The translations under genes and the position numbers were made by a program. Positions 36,973 through 45,303 of a stretch of 64,000 nt of DNA are shown here, piece by piece (within the stretch, counting starts at the first letter, position 1; each line of letters begins with the position of its first letter). The notes under the pieces are model-generated. The model made no database searches. It saw only the letters and a program-made list of their open reading frames with translations, and had not been told where the DNA came from. Source of the DNA: Alphaproteobacteria bacterium (GTDB lineage: Bacteria > Pseudomonadota > Alphaproteobacteria > UBA8366 > Aestuariispiraceae); the NCBI GenBank assembly GCA_024743195.1, contig JANSXE010000003.1:248001-312000 (forward strand), in the 5' to 3' direction.

Positions 36973-37509
36973 CTATTCGGCGGTCAGGATCCGCACACTC
37001 GGCTCGTCGCTGGACAAGGCGGGCGAGACGCCGCGGTCGGACGAGGCTGCAGGGGCGGCTTCGGACTGTGCGCCCGGCGCGGGCGCGGGGGCGGGCGCCG
37101 CCTCTTCCGGGGGCGCCGACTGGTCTGCGGGCGCCTCGAAGGCCGGGAGGGTGAAGGTCGCGCCGGCCTGATTCTGCTGCAGGAAGTACCAGCTTCCGCC
37201 GGCCAGCACGCCGACGGTGACGCCGAACAGCAGCACCAGCGTGGTCAGGATCGCCGTCGTCAGCTTGCGCTGCCGGCCCAGATTGTGGACGTCGGAGATG
37301 ACGCGGTCCAGCTTGTTGTCGAGTTGCCCGGAGCCGCTGTTGATCTCCGACTGCAGGCGGATGAGCGCAGCCGACAAATCCGCACGCAGCGCGCTGTGCG
37401 CCTGCTGCACGGATTTCGACTCCGCCGCGACGATGCGCAACGCGGCGCGCACCTGCGCCTCCACGGCCGACAGGTGCGCTCTCAACTCTTCGCGGGATAG
37501 GTCGGTCAT
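36973..37509 (-). CDS. Coiled-coil single-pass membrane protein
   Basis: The protein has 178 residues. The N-terminal half is helical and heptad-rich (VEAQVRAALRIVAAESKSVQ to LDNKLDRVISDVHNLGRQ). One membrane helix follows (TTAILTTLVLLFGVTVGVLAGGSWYF, about 85-110), then a Pro/Ala-rich C-terminal tail (EEAAPAPAPAPG) probably outside the membrane. No known family. It is co-oriented with the downstream 124-residue gene, so they may be co-transcribed. Confidence 0.7.
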   Translation of the reverse strand: MTDLSREELRAHLSAVEAQVRAALRIVAAESKSVQQAHSALRADLSAALIRLQSEINSGSGQLDNKLDRVISDVHNLGRQRKLTTAILTTLVLLFGVTVGVLAGGSWYFLQQNQAGATFTLPAFEAPADQSAPPEEAAPAPAPAPGAQSEAAPAASSDRGVSPALSSDEPSVRILTAE

Positions 37510-37522
37510 ATCCCTTTCCTGG

Positions 37523-37561
37523 ATCTCCGCCGGTGATCTCCGCCGATTATCTCCGCCGGTT
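37523..37561. repeat. Three tandem 13-bp repeats upstream of the coiled-coil gene
   Basis: ATCTCCGCCG occurs at 37523, 37536 and 37549, each followed by three variable bases, giving three 13-base units in the leader of the minus-strand gene starting at 37509. It lies in a 268-base intergenic stretch with no open frame I would call. It may be slippage or a binding array. Confidence 0.5.
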
Positions 37562-37779
37562 GGGGCCTCCGCCGGGTGGGCCGACGCGATCCCCCATACG
37601 CCTCGTTCGAACGACAGAGCCCACGGCCTGCGATCACACGGCCGCGCCCGGCTCTATCGAAGCCGGCGCAAGCTATGCAATATGGCTGCCACGAGCCCCT
37701 CCCGATTGCGAACGCACTGAGGAGTATAGGGGAATTCGAGCCAAATTGAAATCGTTTCACCCGAGCTCCGCGCACGCCC

Positions 37780-38511
37780 TCACGAGCGCCTGCGGGGCGC
37801 GGCGCTGCGGGGGCGGTCCTCCGAGACCGGGACGTAGCGGATCTCGCGCAGCAGTTTGCGGCGAATCGCGTCGCGATAGTCGGGGTAGGTGTTCGCGACC
37901 TCCACGAAGGCGCCGAAGCCCGCGATCACCTCGTCGCGGAAATAGGCGTCGAGGGTCGGCTCCTCATTCAGGACGGCCAGGCCGTTGATCGTGACGCCCT
38001 GGGCCTCGGCGCTCAATCGGAAGCGGCCGATCGGCGGGCCGTTGTTGTTGCGCCCGTCGCCGCTCACGTCGATGATTCGCCGAACGGCGCTGTACGGCGC
38101 GCGCTGCAACACGCCGAGCGAGAAGGCGATGGCCGCGGAGATCGAGGTCGCGCCGTCCTGGGTCGCGCGCGGCAAGGCCGCGATTTCGGCGCCGGCCGCG
38201 TCGATCGCGGCCGGCCCGTTCAGCAGCCGCCAGGGCAGGGCGAGAACCTGGCTGCGCGCGGACGACCACTGCACCACCGCGATGGCGATGGCCCCGTGCG
38301 GGCCGGAGGCGATCGCTTCGCGCACCTCGGCGTCCTGGAGCGCGTGCGCGATGCCTTTTCGCTGGAGATCGTACTCGCCGTAGTCGACGCTGTAGGAGCA
38401 GTCGATCGCGAGCACCAGCAGCAGGTCGACCGGCTGCGCGGCCGATGGGCGCAACGGGGCGATCGCCAGGGCGAGCGCCAATCCGACGGCGAGCGCGCAG
38501 AGAACGCGCAT
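37780..38511 (-). CDS. DUF1194-type von Willebrand factor A protein, exported
   Basis: The protein has 243 residues. A signal peptide (MRVLCALAVGLALALAI...SAAQ) is followed by a VWA-like fold with a metal-binding MIDAS sequence DCSYSVD in LLLVLAIDCSYSVDYGEYDLQ. Further pieces are GATSISAAIAFSLG and RRIIDVSGDGRNNNG, the second metal loop, which with NGLAVLNEEPTLDAYFRDEV is characteristic of DUF1194. The ATG at 38511 is chosen over an upstream TTG. The function of DUF1194 is unknown; it is a periplasmic adhesion or scaffold candidate. Confidence 0.85.
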   Translation of the reverse strand: MRVLCALAVGLALALAIAPLRPSAAQPVDLLLVLAIDCSYSVDYGEYDLQRKGIAHALQDAEVREAIASGPHGAIAIAVVQWSSARSQVLALPWRLLNGPAAIDAAGAEIAALPRATQDGATSISAAIAFSLGVLQRAPYSAVRRIIDVSGDGRNNNGPPIGRFRLSAEAQGVTINGLAVLNEEPTLDAYFRDEVIAGFGAFVEVANTYPDYRDAIRRKLLREIRYVPVSEDRPRSAAPRRRS

Positions 38512-38729
38512 CGCTCGCAAACGCTGAGGTTTTGCGAGCCGCCCTGAAGGCGGAGGCGCGGAACGCGTCGTCCCGGGCGGGCCGGGCGACGGACGGCGGC
38601 GGGCGCGGCTGATGATCGCTTCGTCCCCTTACCTTTCCGCGTAGATCGCCTATAAGACCCTATGCTCCCTGTCCCATGCAACCGCACACGGTGCGGGGCT
38701 ACTCGGACAGAGCCGGAAGGATGGAAGGG

Positions 38730-39554
38730 ATGCCGATGATCTGGTTCCTCGGGGCGCTGGCGGCCGGATACCTCACGCTGACGGCGGGGATGTACGCCGG
38801 GCAGCGCAGCCTGATGTATCACCCGTCCGACCGCGCGCCCGTCCCGAGCCTGAGCGGGCTGCCGGAAATGCAGGCGGTGCGCCTGCCCGTCGAGGACGGG
38901 GTCGAGCTCTTCGCCTGGTGGCGGCCGCCGGTGCGGGAGGGCGCGCCGACCCTGGTCTATTTCCACGGTAACGCCGGCAATCTCGACGACCGCGCCGGGC
39001 GGGCGCGGATCTTCCTGGACCAGGGCTACGGGCTGTTGCTCAAGACCTATCGCTACAATGCGGGCGCCGGCGGCGCGCCCAGCGAAGCGGCGCTGATCGC
39101 CGACGGCTTGGCCGCCGTCGACTGGCTGGCGGCGGAGCACGGCGTCGGCGCGGACCGCATCGCGCTGTACGGGGAATCGCTGGGCTCAGGGGTGGCGGCG
39201 GCGTTGCTGGCGGAAGGCCGGGGCGCGGCCCTGATCGTCGACGGCGGCTTCGATTCGATCGCGCATGTGGCGCAGGGCGCCTATCCCTATCTGCCGGCGA
39301 AATGGCTGGTGAAGGATCGTTTCGACAATGCGGCCCGGCTCGGCGACGCGCACGGCGCGCCCAAGCTGATCGTGCATGGCGGACGGGACCGCATCATCCC
39401 GCTGAAGCGCGCCCGCGCGCTGTACGACGCCGCGGCCGAGCCCAAACGTTTCGAAATCCTCGAGGAGGGCGGCCACAGCGATCTCTACGACCACGGGATG
39501 GCCGACCTGGTGAACGCCTTCCTGGCGGAGGCCTTCGGGCCGCGCAAGCGGTAA
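38730..39554 (+). CDS. Alpha/beta hydrolase, membrane-anchored
   Basis: The protein has 274 residues from the 38730 ATG. A hydrophobic N-terminal helix (MIWFLGALAAGYLTLTAG) probably anchors it. The fold motifs are clear: oxyanion YFHGNAGNLDDRAGRA, nucleophile elbow ALYGESLGSGVAA (Ser in GESLG), the Asp in IVHGGRDRIIPL and the His in GGHSDLYDHG. This resembles the ABHD13/YtmA-like serine hydrolases. Starts at 38721 and 38736 are also possible; the 38676 start would add an unlikely hydrophilic extension. The substrate is unknown. Confidence 0.87.
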   Translation: MPMIWFLGALAAGYLTLTAGMYAGQRSLMYHPSDRAPVPSLSGLPEMQAVRLPVEDGVELFAWWRPPVREGAPTLVYFHGNAGNLDDRAGRARIFLDQGYGLLLKTYRYNAGAGGAPSEAALIADGLAAVDWLAAEHGVGADRIALYGESLGSGVAAALLAEGRGAALIVDGGFDSIAHVAQGAYPYLPAKWLVKDRFDNAARLGDAHGAPKLIVHGGRDRIIPLKRARALYDAAAEPKRFEILEEGGHSDLYDHGMADLVNAFLAEAFGPRKR

Positions 39555-39588
39555 CGCCCAGCGGCCGGAATGCTTATTTTCGAAGAGC

Positions 39589-41232
39589 TTAGCCCTCAGT
39601 CTTGAAGCGCGCGAGGGCCTCCGGCGTGTCGATGTCGGTCAGCACGGCGGGGTCCCCCATCTCCACCTCCACGACCAGATCCTCATAGGCGCCGATCAAG
39701 GCTTTGGCCCCGGCGTCCCCGGCCAGATCCTGCATTTCCGCGAAGAAGCGGCGCGCGAAAAGGACCGGATTGCCGCGCTTGCCGCGATAGGTGGGCGCGC
39801 AGATGGCGCGGCCCGCCGCCGGATCGAAGGCGGCGATCAGCCGGTCGATCGCCGTCCGGTCGACGCGCGGCATGTCGGCGAGGCAGACGACGACCCCGTC
39901 CGCGTCGTCGGGCAGCGCCGCGATCCCGCGCTTGAGACTGGCGCTCAGGCCTTCCGCATAATCGGGATTGTGGACGAAGTCGGCCTCGCAGAGCGCGACG
40001 GCGGCGCGCACGTCCTCCGGATCGCAGCCGGTCACGACGACGATCCCGTCGACCGAGGACTGGCGCAGCGCCTCGGCCGCGTGCGCGGCCATCGGCCGGC
40101 CGTCGATCTCGGCCAGCAGCTTGTTCTCCGCGCCCATGCGCCGCGATTGTCCGGCGGCGAGCAACAGGCCGACGATCCGCGGCGCCCGCTTCTCCTGCGG
40201 CGCGTCGGCAGGGTGCGCGGCGGCGGGCGGCTCCGCCGCGCGCGGCTGCGGGCGTGAGGGGATTTCCTTCAGGAGGCCGCCGTCGCCCATGCGCATCACG
40301 TCCTCGCGCGTGACCGTCACGTCGGCGCACAGCCGGCTCAGCACCCAGTCGAAGCCGTTCGCCTTGGGCGAGCGCACGCAGCCCGGCGCCCCGATCACCG
40401 GCTTCCCGTGCAACTCCCCGAGCAGCAGCAGATTGCCGGGATCGACCGGCATGCCGAAATGGTCGACCCGGCCGCCTGCGGCTTCGATCGCCGCGGGAAT
40501 GACGTCGCCGCGGTCGACGATGGCGGAGGCCCCGACGGCGACGACGATGTCGGAGCGCTTGGCGGCGGCGTCCAACTCGCCGGCGAGGGCCTGTATCTCG
40601 TGCGGGCAGCGGACCTCCCCGTCGAGTCGGCTGCCCAGCGATTCGAGCCGTTGGCGCATGATCGGAACCGTCTTGTCCAGCACGCTCGGCTTGGTCTCCG
40701 CGAGCTGCGTCTGGATCAGCGCGACCCGCTTCTCGACCAAGGGCGCCACGCGCATCAGCGGGCCTCCATCGGCGGCCAGACGTTCGGCCTCCGCGACGGC
40801 GGCTTCCGGAGCGGCGAAGGGGATGATCTTGATCGTCGCCGCCATCTGCTTCGCCTGCACGCGCTCATAGGCGGGCAGGGCGGCGATGGTGACCGCCTCG
40901 TCGATCAGATTGACCGCGTCGAGCCGCGCCCGGTCGAAGACCAGCACGCCGGCGGTCCGGACGATCAGGTTCGCGCGGCCGGTGAAGGCCTCGGCCCGCT
41001 TCAGGTTGGCGCCGCAGGCGGCCCGGGCGATGCGCGCCGCCGCCTCGTCCTCATGCACGTCGCCGGCCTCCAGGCGCGCCGCCACGACATGATCGCGCCC
41101 GTCGGCCCGAAGCGCCGCCACGTCCTCCGCCGACAGTCGGCGACCCTTCTTGAAGCGCTTGCCGCCGACCGTCTGGCTGTGCGCCAGGATCGCGCCCTCG
41201 GCCTGGTCGAGCGGGGTGGGGCCGAACCGCAT
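39589..41232 (-). CDS. Molybdopterin-binding domain fused to MobA-like nucleotidyltransferase
   Basis: The protein has 547 residues. The first about 330 resemble a MoeA/MogA-type molybdopterin-binding domain (TLDQAEGAILAHS-like start, SDIVVAVGASAIVDRGDVIPAAI, and the GNLLLLGELHGKPVIGAPGCVRSPK segment). The rest is a MobA/MocA-like NTP transferase with GLLLAAGQSRRMGAENKLLAEIDG and VVCLADMPRVD. It should finish the molybdenum cofactor, probably by adding a nucleotide (CMP for MCD). It closes the cox-type cluster downstream of the xdhC genes, from which it is separated by 11 bases. This fusion is seen in other cox-like operons. Confidence 0.87.
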   Translation of the reverse strand: MRFGPTPLDQAEGAILAHSQTVGGKRFKKGRRLSAEDVAALRADGRDHVVAARLEAGDVHEDEAAARIARAACGANLKRAEAFTGRANLIVRTAGVLVFDRARLDAVNLIDEAVTIAALPAYERVQAKQMAATIKIIPFAAPEAAVAEAERLAADGGPLMRVAPLVEKRVALIQTQLAETKPSVLDKTVPIMRQRLESLGSRLDGEVRCPHEIQALAGELDAAAKRSDIVVAVGASAIVDRGDVIPAAIEAAGGRVDHFGMPVDPGNLLLLGELHGKPVIGAPGCVRSPKANGFDWVLSRLCADVTVTREDVMRMGDGGLLKEIPSRPQPRAAEPPAAAHPADAPQEKRAPRIVGLLLAAGQSRRMGAENKLLAEIDGRPMAAHAAEALRQSSVDGIVVVTGCDPEDVRAAVALCEADFVHNPDYAEGLSASLKRGIAALPDDADGVVVCLADMPRVDRTAIDRLIAAFDPAAGRAICAPTYRGKRGNPVLFARRFFAEMQDLAGDAGAKALIGAYEDLVVEVEMGDPAVLTDIDTPEALARFKTEG

Positions 41233-41243
41233 GCGGCGTCCCC

Positions 41244-41951
41244 CTAGCGACCCTTGGCGCCGCGCAGGGCGAGTGTGATCTGCGCCATGACGGCGATCGC
41301 GATCTCCGCCGGCGAGAGGGCTCCGATGTCGAGGCCGATCGGCGCGGCGATGCGCTCGATCTCCGCCGCCGTCAGCCCGGCCTCGGTCAGCCGCTCGACC
41401 CGATTGGCGTGGGTCTTCTTGCTGCCGAGCGCGCCGACATAGAAGGCGGGCGAGCGCAGCGCGCGCACCAGCGCCGGGTCGTCCAGCTTCGGATCGTGGG
41501 TCAGCGCGCAGACCGCCGTGCGCCGGTCGGGGGAAAGCGCGTCCAGCGCCTCGTCCGGCCAGCGGTCGTCGACGCGCACGCCTGGAAAGCGCTCCCGGCT
41601 GGCCCAGGCGCCGCGCGGGTCGATCACGATCACCTCGTAGCCCGCCTGCGCCGCGATCGGCGCGAGCGCCTGGGCGATGTGCACCGCGCCCACGCACAGA
41701 AGCCGCAGCGGCGGGTTGAAGACCTGCACGAAATAGAGATGGCCGTCGCCGGCCTCGACCGTGCGGCTCGTGTCCTTGTCGAGCGCCGCTTCGGCCGCGT
41801 CCAGCACGTCGGCCGGCGCGACCAGCCCGCCCGCCTCGATCTCGCCGTCGATCAGCAGAAGCTGGTCGCCGTCGTCGAGCTTGGTCACCACCGCCGTGCG
41901 GCGCTTCTCCGCCCGCGCGGCGTTGAGCGCGTCCAACAGGTCGCGTCGCAT
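41244..41951 (-). CDS. XdhC/CoxF-family molybdenum cofactor insertion protein, C-terminal-domain form
   Basis: This 235-residue protein has an N-terminal segment (DLLDALNAARAEKRRTAVVT) and a C-terminal Rossmann XdhC_C domain (LLCVGAVHIAQALAPIAAQAG; RTAVCALTHDPKLDDPALVRA; YVGALGSKKTHANRVERL; IGLDIGALSPAEIAIAVMAQI). XdhC proteins bind sulphurated molybdenum cofactor and insert it into hydroxylases. It starts five bases after the small XdhC-type gene, in another frame, so the family is split here in two genes, as CoxF and CoxI are. Confidence 0.88.
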   Translation of the reverse strand: MRRDLLDALNAARAEKRRTAVVTKLDDGDQLLLIDGEIEAGGLVAPADVLDAAEAALDKDTSRTVEAGDGHLYFVQVFNPPLRLLCVGAVHIAQALAPIAAQAGYEVIVIDPRGAWASRERFPGVRVDDRWPDEALDALSPDRRTAVCALTHDPKLDDPALVRALRSPAFYVGALGSKKTHANRVERLTEAGLTAAEIERIAAPIGLDIGALSPAEIAIAVMAQITLALRGAKGR

Positions 41952-41956
41952 GGTGG

Positions 41957-42283
41957 CTACCTGTCCTCCAGCTTTTCCACGAAGACCTTCACCTCGCCGC
42001 CGCAGGCGAGACCGACCTCCCAGGCCATCGCGTCGGAGACGCCGAATTCCAGCAGTTTCGACTCGCCGGACTGCATGACGTCGAGCGCCTCGGTCACCAC
42101 CGCGCCCTCGATGCAGCCGCCGGAGACGGAGCCTTCGAAGTCGGAGTCCTCATTGATCACCAATTGGCTGCCCACGGGGCGCGGCGAGGAGCCCCAGGTC
42201 TGCACCACGGTGGCCAGCGCGACGTGCTTGCCGGCGTCGGCCCACTGCGCGGCTTTCATCAGGAGATCGTCGTCAGGGGTCAT
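41957..42283 (-). CDS. XdhC/CoxI-family protein, N-terminal-domain form
   Basis: This 108-residue protein consists solely of the XdhC_CoxI N-terminal domain: ALATVVQTWGSSPRPVGSQL, GSVSGGCIEGAVVTEAL and GLACGGEVKVFVE. These are the classic GSSPR, GGC(I/L)E and CGG motifs. It would cooperate with the separate C-terminal partner downstream. It starts 101 bases from the coxE-like gene on the same strand. Confidence 0.88.
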   Translation of the reverse strand: MTPDDDLLMKAAQWADAGKHVALATVVQTWGSSPRPVGSQLVINEDSDFEGSVSGGCIEGAVVTEALDVMQSGESKLLEFGVSDAMAWEVGLACGGEVKVFVEKLEDR

Positions 42284-42384
42284 GATCCGTTCCCGTCTAA
42301 GAAGCTTCAGCCCGCCGTCCGAGACGACCGGGACCGGCCGCGACGACTGGAGTTTCCGTCAGCCCCGAGCGAGCGGCCTCGCCA

Positions 42385-43653
42385 TCACGCCGCCATCGCC
42401 CGCCATTTCGCCATATCGCGCCGGGCGGCGGCGTCGCTCGCACTCAGAGCATCGGACAGCTTGGCCAGACTGTCCAGATTGTGCACGGGGCGGAACTCGT
42501 CAACATGCGGCATCATGGCCCGCGCGCCGGCGGTCTTGGGCTCGTAGCCCTCGTAGCGCAGCAGCGGATTGAGCCAGATCAGCCGGCGGCAGCTCTTGTG
42601 CAGCCGCTCCATCTCCTCCGCCAGGCCCGCGGCCGCGTCGCGGTCCAGCCCGTCGGTGATCAGAAGCACGACCGGCCCCTGGCTCAGCACCCGGCGCGAC
42701 CAGTCGCTGTTGAACCGGTGCAGGGTTTCCCCGATCCGGGTGCCGCCGGCCCAGTCCTCGACCGCCTCCGTCACCTTGTCGATCGCCTGGTCCGGGTCGC
42801 GTTCGCGCAGGTGGCGGGTGATGTTGGTCAGCCGGGTGCCGAACAGGAAGCTGTGCACCCGGTCGCGGTCGTTTGTCAGGGCGTGCAGGAAGTGCAGCAG
42901 CATGCGCGCGTAGCGATCCATGGAGCCGGAAATGTCGCACAGCACCACCAGCGGCGGATGCTCGCGCCGGCGGCTGCGGCGCTTCAGCCAGATCATGTCG
43001 CCGCCCTGGCGCGCCGAGGCGCGCAGGGTGGCCCGCAGATCCGCCCGCCGGCCGCCGGGGTCCGCCCGATAGCGCCGCGTCTTCACCGGCTTGATCGGCA
43101 GCCGCATGCGCTTGATCGCCTGCCGGGCCTGCTCCAGCTCGGCGGTTGTCATCTTCTCGAAATCCTTCTCCGCCAGCACCTCCTGGGCGGAAACGGAGAG
43201 CGCGGCGTCGAACTCGACCTCCTCTTCCTGCTCCTCGGCGGCCGCGGCCTCGTCCTCCCGATCGCGCCCGGCCATCGCCTCGGCGACGCGGGCGGAGAGC
43301 TCTGATTTCTGCTCCTCCTCCGCGTCTTCGCCGCGCATGGTGGGGAGCAGCATGCCCATCATGCGCTCCAGCAGGTTCGGATTGCGCCAGAAGACGTGGA
43401 AAGCCTGATCGAAGACGAGCCGCTGGTCGCGCCGGTTCACGAAGACGGCGTGCAGGGTCCAGTAGAAGTCCTTGCGGCTGCCGACGCCGACCTGGGCGAC
43501 CGCGTCGATCGCGTCCAGCACCTTACCGGGCCCGACCGGCAGGCCGGCGGCGCGCAGGACCCGACCGAAATGCATGATGTTCTCGGCGAGGCGCCCGCCG
43601 TCGGCGTCGCCGAGCACCAGATTGGGGGCGGGGGCGTCCGTCCTGTCGGTCAT
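42385..43653 (-). CDS. coxE: VWA-domain protein, CoxE-like
   Basis: The protein has 422 residues. An Asp/Glu-rich acidic stretch (EDEAAAAEEQEEEVEFDAAL) precedes a C-terminal VWA domain with MIDAS motif CDISGSMDRYARML, then LITDGLD. CoxE proteins act with the MoxR ATPase CoxD in maturing the CuSMo or Mo centre of aerobic CO dehydrogenases. The ATG at 43653 is chosen because residues further upstream in this frame are an antisense-like low-complexity stretch over the AAA gene. It is 23 bases after the CoxD-like gene. Confidence 0.88.
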   Translation of the reverse strand: MTDRTDAPAPNLVLGDADGGRLAENIMHFGRVLRAAGLPVGPGKVLDAIDAVAQVGVGSRKDFYWTLHAVFVNRRDQRLVFDQAFHVFWRNPNLLERMMGMLLPTMRGEDAEEEQKSELSARVAEAMAGRDREDEAAAAEEQEEEVEFDAALSVSAQEVLAEKDFEKMTTAELEQARQAIKRMRLPIKPVKTRRYRADPGGRRADLRATLRASARQGGDMIWLKRRSRRREHPPLVVLCDISGSMDRYARMLLHFLHALTNDRDRVHSFLFGTRLTNITRHLRERDPDQAIDKVTEAVEDWAGGTRIGETLHRFNSDWSRRVLSQGPVVLLITDGLDRDAAAGLAEEMERLHKSCRRLIWLNPLLRYEGYEPKTAGARAMMPHVDEFRPVHNLDSLAKLSDALSASDAAARRDMAKWRAMAA

Positions 43654-43676
43654 CGGCGGCTGCGGCTCCCCGTTGA

Positions 43677-44594
43677 TCAGGCGGCCCCGGCCAGGTCGCG
43701 CTTCACCTCGTCCAGCAGCCGCGCGGCCTCGGAGCCCTGAAGCTTCTGGATGTCGTCCTGGTACTTGAGGAGCGCGCCCAGCGTGTCGTTGATCGTGTCC
43801 GGGTCGAGCGCCAGCCGGTCGAGCTGGGTCAGCGCCTGGGCCCAGTCGATGGTCTCCGCCACGCCGGGCAGCTTGAAGAGGTCGAGGGTGCGGATCTTCT
43901 GAACGAAGGCGACGATCTGACGCGACAGCTCCTCCGGCGCGTTCGGCGCCTTGACCCGCAGGATTTCCAGTTCCCGCTCGGCGTCGGGATAGTCGACCCA
44001 ATAGTAGAAGCAGCGCCGCTTGATGGCGTCGTGGATCTCGCGCGTGCGGTTCGACGTCAGGATGACGATCGGCGGCTGCTCGGCGCGGATCGTGCCCAAC
44101 TCCGGCACCGTGACCTGGAAGTCGGACAGAACCTCCAGCAGGAACGCCTCGAACGGCTCGTCGGTGCGGTCCAGCTCGTCGATCAAAAGCACCGGCGGCA
44201 GGCCGCCCGCGTCCTCCAGCGCGGTCAGGATCGGTCGCTTGATCAGGAACCGTTCGGAGAACAGGTCGCTCTCCAACTGGTCGCGCCCGCGGTCGCCGGC
44301 GGCCTCGCTCAGACGGATCTCGACCATCTGGCGGGGATAGTTCCACTCGTAGACGGCCGAGGAGACGTCGAGTCCCTCGTAGCATTGCAGTCGGATAAGC
44401 CGGCGGCCCAGCGTTTCGGACAGAACCTTCGCGATCTCCGTCTTGCCGACGCCGGCCTCGCCCTCCAGGAACAGCGGCCGGCCGAGGCTGAGCGCCAGAT
44501 AGAGCGCGGTCGCCAACGAGCGGTCGGCGACGTAGCGTCCGTCGCGCAGCAGCGCTTCCGTCGCATCGACGTCGGCGGGAAGGGGGGTTGGCAT
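43677..44594 (-). CDS. coxD: MoxR-family AAA+ ATPase, CoxD-like
   Basis: The protein has 305 residues. Walker A is GEAGVGKTEIAKVL, Walker B is VLLIDELDRTDEPFEAFLLE, and sensor 1 is in VILTSNRTREIHDAIKRR. The C-terminal part (KTIRTLDLFKLPGVAETIDW) is typical of MoxR proteins. Working with the VWA protein, it probably remodels the apo-hydroxylase for cofactor insertion, as CoxD does. It lies 46 bases downstream of the ydbL-like gene. Confidence 0.9.
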   Translation of the reverse strand: MPTPLPADVDATEALLRDGRYVADRSLATALYLALSLGRPLFLEGEAGVGKTEIAKVLSETLGRRLIRLQCYEGLDVSSAVYEWNYPRQMVEIRLSEAAGDRGRDQLESDLFSERFLIKRPILTALEDAGGLPPVLLIDELDRTDEPFEAFLLEVLSDFQVTVPELGTIRAEQPPIVILTSNRTREIHDAIKRRCFYYWVDYPDAERELEILRVKAPNAPEELSRQIVAFVQKIRTLDLFKLPGVAETIDWAQALTQLDRLALDPDTINDTLGALLKYQDDIQKLQGSEAARLLDEVKRDLAGAA

Positions 44595-44640
44595 GAAGAA
44601 CCTCGCTTGGTCGCTCGGAAAAGGGGCTTCGGGCGGCCGG

Positions 44641-45018
44641 CTACTTCTGGACCCAGCCGCGGTTCCGGAGCAGGAACCACCAGCCGGCGGGCGCTTTCTC
44701 GAAGATCGTCTCGGCGTAGATCAGGGAGATCGCGTCGGCGGAGACGCCTTCCGAGCGCGCCTGCTGTTCGTAGTAGGCGCGGCGCTGAGTGTTGATGTCG
44801 TCGACGAGCGTATGGAGCGCGGCGTCGGCCCGGGTTTCGTCGCGGATTTGGGCGTAGCCGTCATAGCGTTCGCCCACGATCCCGGCGTCGCGCGGGCCGT
44901 CCAGCGGCGACGCCTGGACCGGCGGCGCCGCCAGCCCCAAGCCGGCGAGGGCCGCGAGCGCGAGCGACGCCGCGAGCATCCGACGGCGCGTCCTAGAAAA
45001 TCGGCTTGGTTTCCACAT
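44641..45018 (-). CDS. ydbL: YdbL-like periplasmic protein (DUF1318)
   Basis: The protein is 125 residues from the start used (45018). A leader (MLAASLALAALAGLGLAAPP) precedes the small DUF1318 domain: GIVGERYDGYAQIRDETRAD, LVDDINTQRRAYYEQQARSEGVSADAISL, IFEKAPAGWW. In E. coli YdbL sits in the ydbH-ynbE-ydbL operon and helps assemble YnbE into the YdbH lipid bridge. Here it ends the same trio. Starts at 45039 and 44979 are alternatives; the 44979 ATG would avoid overlapping ynbE but shortens the n-region. Confidence 0.85.
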   Translation of the reverse strand: MWKPSRFSRTRRRMLAASLALAALAGLGLAAPPVQASPLDGPRDAGIVGERYDGYAQIRDETRADAALHTLVDDINTQRRAYYEQQARSEGVSADAISLIYAETIFEKAPAGWWFLLRNRGWVQK

Positions 45019-45238
45019 CGTCCTCGGCCTTTTCCTCAAGACGCAGGCGCACGTCGGCGTCGAGCTTGACGTTGAGATTGATGGTGATCGGCTCTTTCGG
45101 CGCCTGCACTTCCACCCTTGGCGTGCAGGCGGCGAGCGTCAGCGCCGCGCCGGCGAGGACGGCCGCCGCGCCGGCGCCGGACGATAGCCGGCGCGTCCAG
45201 GGGAGGACCGGGTCCGGCGGCGGTCGGGTGCGGGTCAT
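44993..45238 (-). CDS. ynbE: YnbE-like lipoprotein
   Basis: This 81-residue protein has a lipobox (AALTLAACTP, Cys about residue 39) followed by the diagnostic short domain VEVQAPKEPITINLNVKLDADVRLR, which nearly repeats the YnbE family sequence (APKEPITINLNVKI). YnbE is an outer-membrane lipoprotein that extends the YdbH beta-sheet groove to the outer membrane in E. coli. The N terminus is longer than in E. coli. The gene sits between the ydbH- and ydbL-like genes on the same strand and overlaps the latter by 26 bases at the start used. Confidence 0.9.
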   Translation of the reverse strand: MTRTRPPPDPVLPWTRRLSSGAGAAAVLAGAALTLAACTPRVEVQAPKEPITINLNVKLDADVRLRLEEKAEDDVETKPIF

Positions 45239-45303
45239 GCGGCGTCCGTCCTTGCGTCTCGTCGGCGATTGGTGAAGACAGAGTAGCCTCTCGGGCGACC
45301 CGG

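Noticed and set aside
37523-37561. CRISPR-like array
   Set aside because: Units are 13 bases with three-base gaps and only three copies; no cas gene is near.
39589-41697. Longer start for the molybdopterin/MobA fusion
   Set aside because: The extra 155 residues overlap xdhC in another frame and have no domain; the start at 41232 follows the XdhC stop.
42385-44385. A single 666-residue protein joining coxE and an upstream part
   Set aside because: The N-terminal 244 residues are a frame-shifted mirror of the MoxR ATPase gene; coxE has its own ATG at 43653.
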